DNA of 64,000 bases from Anaeromonas frigoriresistens (GTDB lineage Bacteria; Bacillota; Clostridia; Tissierellales; SIT17). Under the pieces are notes generated by a model, which was not told the DNA's origin, did not search any database, and saw nothing but the letters and a program-made list of their open reading frames with translations. The stretch spans positions 485,253-549,252 of the forward strand of contig NZ_WSFT01000053.1 of the NCBI RefSeq assembly GCF_016820655.1, written 5' to 3'. Below are positions 53,610 through 62,453 of this stretch, piece after piece. Positions within the stretch are counted from its first letter, which is position 1; every line of letters begins with the position of its first letter. The translations under genes and the position numbers were made by a program.

Positions 53610-54554
53610 ATGAAAAGAAATAAAAGCGATCTTTTAGATTTAACACAACCTGAACAATGTTGTGATGCTACTACTGGGTGTGATTTCGATGGTTCTTTAA
53701 GAAATGTTGTAACTGAACCTATATATGTACAGAAAGTATACGATGCAGCCCTATTCAACTTACAAGGCTTAAGAACTATAGCTGGTCAAGGTTTTAGACC
53801 AAGACTTCCTGTAGGATCTAGAATATTAAGAGTTATAGATATTAGATGTAAAAAATTCTTTAATCCTGCAGATATTAAGGACCCTAAAAACTTGACAGTT
53901 ACCCCTGAAACAGAAATTTCAGGCGCTGATTTTGTAAAATGTGGAGATAAAGATGTTAAAGTTATAGGTCCAGATGGAACAAGAAGCGAAAGACTAGTGT
54001 TTGTTGATACTACTGATTGTGATGAAGAAGATAGAGGAACTCCTATTTTTGGAACACAAAATATTAAAATTACAGGAAACGTTATAGTAGAAATAGATAT
54101 ACTTTATACAGATGACTGTGGCGAAAGATGTAGAGCTACATTAACTGCAAATGTACCAGTTGCACCAATTAATGATCCATTAATTTTAACCAACTTCTTC
54201 CAGTTATGTTTACCTTCAGTATTTGAAGGAGCATTCTTGCCAAGATTTACAGAGTTCTGTAATATAGCTTGTGAAACAAGATTAGCTACTCAGAATATAA
54301 CTAGAGATTTAATGGTAAATCCTGAAACTGGAGCAGTTAGAGGTAATCTATTAGTTTCCTTATGTGTAACTTGTGAGAAGAAAATAGTAGTACCTGTTCA
54401 ACTATGTGTACTATCAACAGGTTTCCCACAATTAGCAGCAGAAATAGCTCCAATATGTGAAACATTCCCATCTCTATTCCCTAGACAAATAGATGAAAGT
54501 AATGAAAAGCACGGATGTGCATTAGGTCAAGAAGACTTAGATCCAATAGATTAA
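53610..54554 (+). CDS. Cysteine-rich protein, possibly spore-surface
   Basis: The 314-residue protein has 16 cysteines, many in pairs (EQCCDATTGC, DDCGERC, EFCNIAC, SLCVTC). It lacks a signal peptide and membrane segments and alternates Thr/Val-rich strands with Pro turns. In clostridia this composition is frequent in coat and exosporium proteins. The start ATG 53610 follows AAGGAGG. No recognised domain. It forms a divergent pair with the propeller/coiled-coil gene. Confidence 0.6.
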   Translation: MKRNKSDLLDLTQPEQCCDATTGCDFDGSLRNVVTEPIYVQKVYDAALFNLQGLRTIAGQGFRPRLPVGSRILRVIDIRCKKFFNPADIKDPKNLTVTPETEISGADFVKCGDKDVKVIGPDGTRSERLVFVDTTDCDEEDRGTPIFGTQNIKITGNVIVEIDILYTDDCGERCRATLTANVPVAPINDPLILTNFFQLCLPSVFEGAFLPRFTEFCNIACETRLATQNITRDLMVNPETGAVRGNLLVSLCVTCEKKIVVPVQLCVLSTGFPQLAAEIAPICETFPSLFPRQIDESNEKHGCALGQEDLDPID

Positions 54555-54560
54555 TATCAA

Positions 54561-54594
54561 AAACAAGGACTCTAAATATTTAGAGTCCTTGTTT
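54561..54594. terminator. 34-bp perfect palindromic terminator
   Basis: Arms 54561-54577 and 54578-54594 are perfectly complementary; T-run follows. Between the cysteine-rich gene and the convergent Gate gene. Confidence 0.8.
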
Positions 54595-55059
54595 TATTTT
54601 ATCTTCTTTGATAGATAATATTTTATCTATATTTTTAGATGCTAATATGGTTAATATTAACGCTACTACAATTCTAAATGATAATAATAACCAACCATTA
54701 GCTCCCATAGCTACGAATAGTAACGTATCTTCAATAACTGAATGACATGCTACTAAAAAAATAAGTAATAAATATAGATCTTTTTTTGATAATTTTCCTT
54801 CTTTAGCAATTTGTATTATTACCCCTGCTCCATAGGCTAACCCCAATGTTAATCCTACTACTAAGGGAAATATAGTCTTCTTAGACATCCCTAATAATCT
54901 AGAAAGAGGGCTTAGCAAATTGGAGAGTTTATCTATAATCTTATATTCCTTTAAAAATTCCATTGCTATCATTAAAGGTATAATAACCTTCGATATTGTT
55001 AAAATAGAAGAAAAACTTTGGGATATACTTTCCCCAAAATACTGTAACATAATATCCAT
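54580..55059 (-). CDS. Gate-domain membrane protein, second half of a split pair
   Basis: The 159-residue protein has four or five helices and a Gate (nucleoside-recognition) pattern: SKVIIPLMIAMEFLKEYKII, then VGLTLGLAYGAGVIIQIAKEG and ACHSVIEDTLLFVAMGAN. It resembles SpmB-like halves. The partner gene is 5 nt upstream. The pair may form a heterodimeric carrier. Confidence 0.75.
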   Translation of the reverse strand: MDIMLQYFGESISQSFSSILTISKVIIPLMIAMEFLKEYKIIDKLSNLLSPLSRLLGMSKKTIFPLVVGLTLGLAYGAGVIIQIAKEGKLSKKDLYLLLIFLVACHSVIEDTLLFVAMGANGWLLLSFRIVVALILTILASKNIDKILSIKEDKIKQGL

Positions 55060-55064
55060 CCCCT

Positions 55065-55532
55065 TTATAAAACTACATTAAGAACGATTCCTGAAATTAA
55101 TGCTAAACCTATTCGTAATGATAGTACTACCATTACACTTAATCCTGTTTTTTTAGCAACTGCAGTTTCCATAAATAAGCTATGGGAAAAAGATAACATC
55201 ACCGCTAAGATAGTAATTTCTTTACTAGTTAGACTAAGTCCTGATATTACTGCTAAGGCTGCATATATATTGACAAAATTCCCAAAGACTAGAGCTATAG
55301 CTGCATCTCCCGGTAGTCCAAATATACCCATTATAGGCGCAAGGTATGTAGATATCCAACTTAATATACCAGTGTATTTTAGTAAAGTAATAAAAAAATA
55401 AACTGGAATAATTATTTTTGCCAAAAATAAAGTAGTAGATAATCCTTTTTTTAAACCTTTTATGAATGTTAATTTAATATCTACTTTTTTATCATTTATA
55501 TTGTTTGATTTATCTAAATTATTTTCTACCAT
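55065..55532 (-). CDS. Gate-domain membrane protein, first half of a split pair
   Basis: The 155-residue protein has an N-terminal charged tail and four helices. Gate motifs include ALVFGNFVNIYAALAVISGLSLT and MLSFSHSLFMETAVAKKTG, matching the ACHSVIEDTLL part of the partner. SpmA/SpmB-like pairs act in sporulation, others in transport; there is nothing specific here to choose. Start ATG 55532 behind AAGGAGG. Confidence 0.75.
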   Translation of the reverse strand: MVENNLDKSNNINDKKVDIKLTFIKGLKKGLSTTLFLAKIIIPVYFFITLLKYTGILSWISTYLAPIMGIFGLPGDAAIALVFGNFVNIYAALAVISGLSLTSKEITILAVMLSFSHSLFMETAVAKKTGLSVMVVLSLRIGLALISGIVLNVVL

Positions 55533-55578
55533 TTTAAGTCCTCCTTAACAAAATATCCTATATATTATACCATAAAAT

Positions 55579-55600
55579 AAAGCACTGATATCAGTGCTTT
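55579..55600 (-). terminator. Terminator of the activase operon
   Basis: Perfect 11-bp arms (55579-55589 with 55590-55600) around ATAT, then TATTTTATGG on the minus strand, overlapping the activase stop codon. Confidence 0.75.
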
Positions 55601-56576
55601 AAGCTAATTTATCATTATTATTAATATAGTTTGAATGTTTACCACATTTATCTTGCCACCTTGCTAAAACTTTATTATCTGCAATTATCTCTACAACCTC
55701 ACACATATTTGGGCAGTCATTGCACTCGAATCCACGAACCTTATAGTCTAACTTAATAGAATCAAACCCTCTAAACCTAGTGTGTTTAGCCTTTTTAATT
55801 TTTTCTTTTGCAAGTATAGCAGCCCCTATAGCTCCCATAACATCATGATATTCAGGAATATATATTTCTTTACCTAAGTACTTTTCAAAAGCTTTCTTTA
55901 TTCCCTTGTTAGCAGCCACTCCTCCTTGAAATACTATTGGTTCTTTTATATTTTTTCCTTTAGCTAAGTTATTTAAATAGTTTCTAACTAAAGCTTCACA
56001 TAAACCATTTATAATATCCTCCTGGTTATGCCCTAATTGTTGTTTATGTATCATATCTGATTCTGCAAAAACAGCACATCTTCCTGCTATTCTTACTGGG
56101 TTTTCTGATTGAATTGCTATATCTCCAAAATCCTGTATTTCTATCCCAAGTCTTTGGGATTGCCTGTCTAAGAAGGATCCCGTACCAGCAGCACAAACAG
56201 TATTCATTGCAAAGTCTGTAACTATCCCATTATCAATTAATATAATCTTGGAATCTTGACCTCCAATTTCTAAAATAGTCTTAACATCCGGTATAAAATT
56301 AATTGCTGCAATAGCATGGGCGGTGATTTCATTTTTTACAATGTCAGCTCCTAAAATAATATCTGCTAAATTTCGTCCACTACCTGTGGTTCCTACTCCT
56401 TTAATATCATTATCTTTATATTTATTTCCTACTTCCTTCATTGCTTCTGTTATTACTTTTATAGGATTTCCTCTAGTCCTTACATACTTATTTTCTAATA
56501 AATTGTTTTTATCATCTAATATCACTATATTTGTACTTACCGAACCAACATCAACTCCTACAAATAATTCTTTCAT
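55599..56576 (-). CDS. Acyl-CoA dehydratase activase (HgdC/BadF-type ATPase)
   Basis: The 325-residue protein has the ASKHA ATP-binding fold (GVDVGSVSTNIVILDDK, ILEIGGQDSKIILIDNG). The two cluster-ligand cysteines are in NTVCAAGTGSFLDRQ and RIAGRCAVFAESDM. It injects electrons into 2-hydroxyacyl-CoA dehydratases. A C-terminal extension with four or more cysteines (FECNDCPNMCEV, DKCGKH) is unusual for HgdC. Its start lies 26 nt inside the upstream gene, giving strong coupling. Confidence 0.85.
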   Translation of the reverse strand: MKELFVGVDVGSVSTNIVILDDKNNLLENKYVRTRGNPIKVITEAMKEVGNKYKDNDIKGVGTTGSGRNLADIILGADIVKNEITAHAIAAINFIPDVKTILEIGGQDSKIILIDNGIVTDFAMNTVCAAGTGSFLDRQSQRLGIEIQDFGDIAIQSENPVRIAGRCAVFAESDMIHKQQLGHNQEDIINGLCEALVRNYLNNLAKGKNIKEPIVFQGGVAANKGIKKAFEKYLGKEIYIPEYHDVMGAIGAAILAKEKIKKAKHTRFRGFDSIKLDYKVRGFECNDCPNMCEVVEIIADNKVLARWQDKCGKHSNYINNNDKLA

Positions 56577-57657
56577 TTTCAGACTCCTTTCTTTTTCTAA
56601 CTAAATCAATGAACGCTTCAATTCTTGTCAAGTAACCGGCTTCTCCAGTCATTTCATCTACTATTAAAGTCATTATTGGAATATTATAGTCCTTTTGAAC
56701 AGAAGGCAATACACTCTCTGCTACTATCTCTGGCATACAATTAAAAGGAAGGATCTGTATCAACCCATCAAAATTCTCCTCAGCATATAAAATAGCACTT
56801 CCCACAGTTTCTCTTCCATGTCCTCCTACTAAAGTTGGTAAATAAGGTTTAGCTTTTTTCCATTTCTTTCTTTCCTCACTTATTCCTATCTGACCTAACC
56901 CTATATGATGAGAGACCCATTTACTAGGTGTCAAAGATTTCTCAACAATTACACCCATATGTCCCAATTTTTTTTCAATATTAAGATTAACAAAAGGTTC
57001 TATTATCGTATATATTTCACCAATTATTCCTATTTTTAAATTGTCTATTTTATTATCTTCTTTTAAAATTTTTAATTTATCATAAGATGAACTAATCAAC
57101 GAATTTATTTCATTTACCCCTTTAGTTCCTTCAATTTTAAAATAAAATTCATCCATAATTTGATCAACTTTATTTTTGTTTATAGCAACTGCTCTTTTAT
57201 AATTTGAATAATCTAATAAATTATCAGCTGAGTACAATACTTGTTTTCCTCTGGATACTGCTTTCATAATTTTAAATATATTTTTTGTTCCTGCTGCTTT
57301 TAATATTTCAGTTAATAAAGCATTTGGATTTCCTTCTGGAGGATCAAAACTTATAAATTCAACATCATATCCTAAATCTTTTAAAATTCTCTTCTCCATA
57401 CTTCCATAAAATCCAAACCTACATGGTCCGCAGCTTCCTGTTATAAGTATTGTATCAGCACCTTTTTCTATACTTTCGATATAATTTCCTATGTTAATTT
57501 TCAATGGAAGACAAATTGATTCAGGGGTATACTTAGTTCCTAATTCTAATGTTTTCTTTGTTATAGGGGGAGGAAGTACTACTTCTCTACCTATTTCTTC
57601 TAATAGTCCTTTAGCTGCAATATATACATTACCCATATGTGGGAAAGTGATCTTCAT
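56551..57657 (-). CDS. Acyl-CoA-dehydratase-activase-related protein (DUF2229-like), second copy
   Basis: The 368-residue protein has conserved cysteines (TPESICLPLKINIG, TGSCGPCRFGFYGSM and LPFNCMPEIVAES) and ends with DEMTGEAGYLTRIEAFIDLV. It is of the HgdB/DUF2229 type that pairs with activases. The upstream gene has the same C-terminal signature (DEHSGEAGINTRIEAFIDML), so they are paralogous halves. Overlaps the gene before by 29 nt and the activase after by 26 nt. Confidence 0.8.
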   Translation of the reverse strand: MKITFPHMGNVYIAAKGLLEEIGREVVLPPPITKKTLELGTKYTPESICLPLKINIGNYIESIEKGADTILITGSCGPCRFGFYGSMEKRILKDLGYDVEFISFDPPEGNPNALLTEILKAAGTKNIFKIMKAVSRGKQVLYSADNLLDYSNYKRAVAINKNKVDQIMDEFYFKIEGTKGVNEINSLISSSYDKLKILKEDNKIDNLKIGIIGEIYTIIEPFVNLNIEKKLGHMGVIVEKSLTPSKWVSHHIGLGQIGISEERKKWKKAKPYLPTLVGGHGRETVGSAILYAEENFDGLIQILPFNCMPEIVAESVLPSVQKDYNIPIMTLIVDEMTGEAGYLTRIEAFIDLVRKRKESENERIICRS

Positions 57658-58633
57658 CTTTCATCCTCCATTCTAACATATCTATAAAAGCTTCAATTCT
57701 TGTATTAATACCTGCTTCACCAGAATGTTCATCTAGTGTAATTAGATTAAAAGGAACTTTAAAACTTTTTGCTTCCCTTTCTACTATATCTATTAATATA
57801 GAATCTAATCCACATCCAAAAGAAGAAATAAAAATTATTCCATCAACTTTTCTTTGGTTTATTAAAAAAGAAGTAGCACCTACTATTTTCTTCCCAGATG
57901 TCCAAAACATCCTCTTAGGCAAATGTGAAATATAATTATTAATCTGTTTCCCATCTACCATATTAGGTGTTAAGATATTTATCCCTCTCTTATTTAATTT
58001 TTTGAAAATATTCATATTTATATAATCATCATATATATTATATTGATGACCTAATAATATAATATTTAAATTATTTTTATCATTTTTATGATTTTTATTA
58101 AAACTAGTAAATTGATTTTTATAATTACTAATAGCTAATTCACAATGAGCACCTTTGTTTAGTAACTGCTCATATTTTCTGTATTCATCTTTTGCTTTTC
58201 TATATGCTTGTTGTATTTTTATTGGATTTTTAGTGATTTTTTCTGCAGCTTGATATATTTCTCTAGAAAGATGAATCTTATTTTTTCTAAAATTGATTTC
58301 TACATCAATTATCTCTGGCATATTAGGTATTGTATTCTTAACCATTGCAGGTAATCCTAATATTTTGGGACATTCGAATTCTCTCTTGCTCAAACTTATC
58401 AATCTAGGTATGAACATATAATCAACTTTATCCTTTATATTACATGCATGACCATGAAATACTTTTACTGGTAAACAAGCATCATCTACACAATTTAATA
58501 CTCCCATATTTAATATATCTTTATTTGTTTTTTGTGATACTACAACCTCTGCTCCTAATTCATTAAAAAATTCATACCAAATAGGAAAGAAATCATAATA
58601 ATTCATTCCTCTTGGAATACCTATTTTTATCAT
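57629..58633 (-). CDS. Acyl-CoA-dehydratase-activase-related protein (DUF2229-like), first copy
   Basis: ATG 58633 (MIKIGIPRG) follows TGGAGG. The 334-residue protein has the DUF2229 opening IGIPRGMNYYDFFPIWYEF, Cys residues in NCVDDACLPVKVFHGHACN, and the C-terminal DEHSGEAGINTRIEAFIDML. In many clostridia the equivalents of this protein, its paralogue and the activase are parts of one very large chain; here they are separate overlapping genes. First gene of the three. Confidence 0.8.
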   Translation of the reverse strand: MIKIGIPRGMNYYDFFPIWYEFFNELGAEVVVSQKTNKDILNMGVLNCVDDACLPVKVFHGHACNIKDKVDYMFIPRLISLSKREFECPKILGLPAMVKNTIPNMPEIIDVEINFRKNKIHLSREIYQAAEKITKNPIKIQQAYRKAKDEYRKYEQLLNKGAHCELAISNYKNQFTSFNKNHKNDKNNLNIILLGHQYNIYDDYINMNIFKKLNKRGINILTPNMVDGKQINNYISHLPKRMFWTSGKKIVGATSFLINQRKVDGIIFISSFGCGLDSILIDIVEREAKSFKVPFNLITLDEHSGEAGINTRIEAFIDMLEWRMKDEDHFPTYG

Positions 58634-58691
58634 GTCAAACCTCCAATCCACTCATTATTATAGACAACTTTTCATATTTTATTACACATAA

Positions 58692-58724
58692 ATAAAGAGA
58701 GACCATATTATGGCCTCTCTTTAT
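58692..58724 (-). terminator. Terminator after the 456-residue unknown gene
   Basis: Imperfect 15-bp stem built on ATAAAGAGAGGCC/GGTCTCTCTTTAT, followed by TTATG on the minus strand. Confidence 0.65.
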
Positions 58725-60078
58725 AATTTGATATTATAGTATATATTTCATTAAATATGTATTTTATCTCTTCTTTATCATTATTAAACTCTATACTACT
58801 TTTCAGATAATCGAAAAATTCATCAGGAGTTCTAAAAGGAGTATCTAATAATGATAATATTTTTTTCATTCTAATTTTCCTATTTACATTATCCATATTT
58901 CTAACATTTCTTTCAATAAATTGTATAAAATTATCAATTGTTTTATTCAAATAAGATTGATCTACTATTTCATCCTTACTAAAAATCAATTCTTCACTTT
59001 CAATAAAATAATCTTTTAAATATCCGATAACTTTCTCAGTTGTACTATATAATGATTGCAAATCATCATCTATATTAATATTACTATTTATTATATCTTT
59101 TGTTATATCCTGATATTCTTTTGTAGAAGAAATCAATAACTTCTCCATTGTATCTATTCTATCTTTCAATGTTTCTTCAGAGTTTTTATTAATTTCATTA
59201 ATAAATTTTGTTATATCTTTCTTTTCTGAAGAACTCATATTATTCTTTAAAATATTGATTATTATAAATTTATTTGTTATCATACCCAATTCTCTAATAT
59301 AATCTAATAATATCTCGATTTCTTTAATAACCTCTCCACTACTAATATATTCCTTTTCTAATTCTTGAGTTGAAAGCTTCTTATAATCAATATCTTTATA
59401 ATACTGACTCAGTCTGAAATATTTATCAAAAGAATCAACATAACCCCATTCTAAGGTCCCATTAAAGATACTTTTGAACCTTTTAAATAGTATATCAACC
59501 TTTTTCTTGCTACTATTTTTAAAACTATATTTAAATGAATTCTCTATAATGTCATAATACTTCTTTTTAGATATTTTAATAGGTATAGTCCATACTATTT
59601 CAGATATTTTTTGATTTAAGAGAGTCTCATCTTTCATTAAAAAAGAGTATATTTCTTTGTAGAATTCTTCAAAATTAATTCTAATATTACTATCAAACTC
59701 ACTCCTACTTATAATATCATAATAAATATTATTATAGTATGATATCTCTGTAAGATACCTAGATAAGTCTATTAAAATATTATGTATATCATTTCTTATA
59801 TTTTTAAAATACTCTAATCCAATATTTTCATCTACTAAATTTTCTTCATAAATTATATCTATCTTATCTATTTTATCTATCATTTTATGTTTAATTTCTT
59901 TAATGTTTTCACCTTTCAAACCTAAAGTATCTAATATTCTATTTATATCACTCTCATATTTATTTGTTAGTTTTTTTCTATACAATATTTCTAAAAAAGA
60001 TAGTTTTATTATTACAGAATTTTGATTCTTAGAAGCACTTTTAAGGCTATTCTTTAGTTCGTTTTTATTTATGTCCAT
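58708..60078 (-). CDS. Large helical protein of unknown function, coupled to a NUDIX gene
   Basis: The 456-residue protein is almost wholly helical and rich in K, I, N and D (RILDTLGLKGENIKEIKHK, then SEETLKDRIDTMEKLL). It has no membrane segment, signal peptide or recognised domain. It overlaps the NUDIX gene by 14 nt, so both proteins are made together. It could be a scaffold or a repeat protein that partners the hydrolase. Confidence 0.7.
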   Translation of the reverse strand: MDINKNELKNSLKSASKNQNSVIIKLSFLEILYRKKLTNKYESDINRILDTLGLKGENIKEIKHKMIDKIDKIDIIYEENLVDENIGLEYFKNIRNDIHNILIDLSRYLTEISYYNNIYYDIISRSEFDSNIRINFEEFYKEIYSFLMKDETLLNQKISEIVWTIPIKISKKKYYDIIENSFKYSFKNSSKKKVDILFKRFKSIFNGTLEWGYVDSFDKYFRLSQYYKDIDYKKLSTQELEKEYISSGEVIKEIEILLDYIRELGMITNKFIIINILKNNMSSSEKKDITKFINEINKNSEETLKDRIDTMEKLLISSTKEYQDITKDIINSNINIDDDLQSLYSTTEKVIGYLKDYFIESEELIFSKDEIVDQSYLNKTIDNFIQFIERNVRNMDNVNRKIRMKKILSLLDTPFRTPDEFFDYLKSSIEFNNDKEEIKYIFNEIYTIISNYKERP

Positions 60079-60478
60079 GTTTACACTCCTCTAATATAGC
60101 TTTTACTCCTTCTATAGCATAATATACCATAGGTAAATTTAATGCATCTTTTGGTTTAATCCACTTATAATCAATATGCTCATCATCAAGTTTAATATCT
60201 CCACTGTGATATTCACATAGATATATTAATGTTATAAATTGCTTGTCATTACTTTTATTTATTGATGAAGTTGATGCGATAGTTTTTTTTATGTTTATAT
60301 CAATATTAGTTTCTTCTTTAATTTCTCTTATAATGCTTTCCTTAAGAGTTTCACCAAATTCTAATTTTCCTCCGGGAATATCCCATAGTTTTCCACCAAA
60401 ACTTGAATTTTCAGATCTCTTTAAAATTAGAATCTCCTTATCTTTTACAATAATACTTTTTGTCAAAATTTTAAACAT
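60065..60478 (-). CDS. NUDIX hydrolase
   Basis: The 137-residue protein has the NUDIX box at 37-59 (GKLEFGETLKESIIREIKEE, with Asn in place of the usual Gly near the end). NUDIX enzymes hydrolyse nucleoside diphosphates linked to another group, for example oxidised nucleotides. The specificity is open. First gene of the pair. Confidence 0.9.
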   Translation of the reverse strand: MFKILTKSIIVKDKEILILKRSENSSFGGKLWDIPGGKLEFGETLKESIIREIKEETNIDINIKKTIASTSSINKSNDKQFITLIYLCEYHSGDIKLDDEHIDYKWIKPKDALNLPMVYYAIEGVKAILEECKHGHK

Positions 60479-60569
60479 AGAATTCTTCCTTTCCTTATGT
60501 CAACACAAATAAAGGGAGTTTATCTCCCCCTCTATAATATCATATCTTATTATTCATTTTAATTTTTTT

Positions 60570-61133
60570 TTACTCATCATTCATAAATTCATCTTCAATA
60601 CCCATAATAACATTATTTCTGCTAAAATCTTTCATTTTATTTAGTATAATCCCTTTTAATTGTATTTCATCTATATTTTTATCTGATTTTACAGATTTCA
60701 TTCTATCTATTATTTCTTTATTATACTTACTTATGTATAATGTATAATACCTTATAGAAATATCATCAATATCCTTTTCAAATTCTAACTCATTATTTAA
60801 ATTTTGTATATACTCATTTAAAAAATATTTTTTTCCATTTCCAATTAAATTGAGTCTTAAACTTTCATCATTCTTATATATATTTTTACCTTTTCTATAC
60901 ATACTCCAAGATAGACCTAAAAACATTGAACACATTATTTTAATCAATCTATAATCTAGCAATATACTATTATCTAATAAATATGATACATTTTCATGAA
61001 TAAGCTTTATTATTTCATCTTTTGTATCTTCTCTATAATCATTAAATACCAACATTATATCTTTAGTAAATCGTTGATTACATATCTTATCTACATATTG
61101 GATTAAATAATCATTCATATCGATAATTGTCAC
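60570..61133 (-). CDS. Protein of unknown function (187 residues)
   Basis: A GTG at 61133 follows GAGGAG with a 7-nt gap; a TTG at 61148 lies before that site. The soluble helical product contains IIKLIHENVSYLLDNSIL and a short cysteine-bearing hydrophobic stretch (IKIMCSMFLGLSWSMYRK). No domain recognised. It is separated from the NUDIX pair by a weak hairpin near 60513-60530. Confidence 0.65.
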   Translation of the reverse strand: MTIIDMNDYLIQYVDKICNQRFTKDIMLVFNDYREDTKDEIIKLIHENVSYLLDNSILLDYRLIKIMCSMFLGLSWSMYRKGKNIYKNDESLRLNLIGNGKKYFLNEYIQNLNNELEFEKDIDDISIRYYTLYISKYNKEIIDRMKSVKSDKNIDEIQLKGIILNKMKDFSRNNVIMGIEDEFMNDE

Positions 61134-61358
61134 TCTATCACTCCTCAATGATTTAATACATAATCTATAAACCTACTAAACAGATGATTGGCTACTAATA
61201 ATTATTTATACCCAATTCATATTTCTATAATCCATGGTCAAGTATTAATAAGTCATTATTTCATTAATTAAATAATATGCATTATATTGATGTTTTACTA
61301 TAATTATAAAATACTCTATAATTATATATGCACCCTTAAAACTAATATAGGAGGAATT

Positions 61359-62381
61359 ATGTTGGAAATCATATCTAAAGAATTGAATTCTTTTATTAAT
61401 ATTCCTAATGAAAAGAAATCTATATTTAGAAATAAAACTTTTTGTTTTTTTGATATAGAAACAACTGGATTCAGTAGATTGAAAAATAAAGTGATTTTAA
61501 TTGGTATATTATACCCTACACAAACTGGTATTAAAGTTATACAATTCTTTGCAAATAAATTAGAAGATGAAAAAAATTTACTTATAAAATTTGTAGGCTT
61601 TATTTCAAAATTTGATATTATAATATCCTTTAATGGAGACACATTCGATATTCCATTCTTAAATAAAAGATTTGAATATAATAATATTGACTACTCAATT
61701 GATAAAAATATCAATATAGATCTCTTAAAAGAGGTTAGAAATCATAAGACATTATTAGATTTAGATAATTGTAAATTAAAAACCGTTGAAAGAAAACTTG
61801 GTATTTTTAGAGATGATTTTATATCTGGTAAAGAAAGTATAGATCTCTATTATGAATATATCACTAATAAGAATCAGGATATTAAGGAATTAATTTTGAA
61901 GCATAATTACGATGATATATACTATCTGCCTGAATTATTGAAAATATATGACTTGATTGAGAAAATGTCTAGAATAAATAGTACACAAAATATTAATAAC
62001 TGTATAATACAATTTGATTCAGATATAAGAAATATAACTTTAGAAGGTGAAAGACTAAGTATCAAAGGAACATCTAATATTCTAGATCTAAAAAAGCAAA
62101 TGTATTTTAAAGATAATTACACTTTTAAATGGCTACCTAATAAAGGAACTTTTGAACTATCAATTTCAATTATGAAAGGAAAGCTATCCACAGGTAAATC
62201 TTGTTCATACTTAGATCAGAGAATGTATTCCTTTTCTTCGTTATTAATCGATCAATCGAAATATAAATTGCCAAAAGAGCTTATACTTTTAGAAGAAAAT
62301 AAAAATATCATTTATAAAAATATAGAACCACTATTTGATTCTTTTATTAATCAGATTTTCAAAGACCTATATATAACATAG
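61359..62381 (+). CDS. YprB-like DEDD exonuclease (RNase H fold)
   Basis: ATG 61359 (MLEIISKELN) follows AGGAGG; a longer reading starting at 61287 has no such site. The 340-residue protein has the DEDD nuclease motifs: CFFDIETTGFSR, SFNGDTFDIPFLNKRF and HNYDDIYYLPELL, with a middle LKTVERKLGIFRDDFISGKES typical of YprB. YprB homologues may act on DNA or RNA near a helicase partner; none is near. The C-terminal ~120 residues are beta-rich and unassigned. Confidence 0.8.
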   Translation: MLEIISKELNSFINIPNEKKSIFRNKTFCFFDIETTGFSRLKNKVILIGILYPTQTGIKVIQFFANKLEDEKNLLIKFVGFISKFDIIISFNGDTFDIPFLNKRFEYNNIDYSIDKNINIDLLKEVRNHKTLLDLDNCKLKTVERKLGIFRDDFISGKESIDLYYEYITNKNQDIKELILKHNYDDIYYLPELLKIYDLIEKMSRINSTQNINNCIIQFDSDIRNITLEGERLSIKGTSNILDLKKQMYFKDNYTFKWLPNKGTFELSISIMKGKLSTGKSCSYLDQRMYSFSSLLIDQSKYKLPKELILLEENKNIIYKNIEPLFDSFINQIFKDLYIT

Positions 62382-62395
62382 TATTGAGTTTTACT

Positions 62396-62453
62396 TGATA
62401 TTATAATAAACAGCTCTAAACTATATAGTTTAGAGCTGTTTATTATAATATCA
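62396..62453. terminator. 58-bp perfect palindrome terminating yprB-like and asnA
   Basis: The sequence from 62396 to 62453 equals its own reverse complement; as RNA it folds into a stem of about 27 bp. It contains the asnA stop codon and lies 15 nt after the stop codon of the convergent gene. Confidence 0.8.

Noticed and set aside
61149..61358. Small gene or RNA between the 187-residue unknown gene and the yprB-like gene
   Set aside because: AT-rich sequence without a convincing hairpin, promoter pair or start site.
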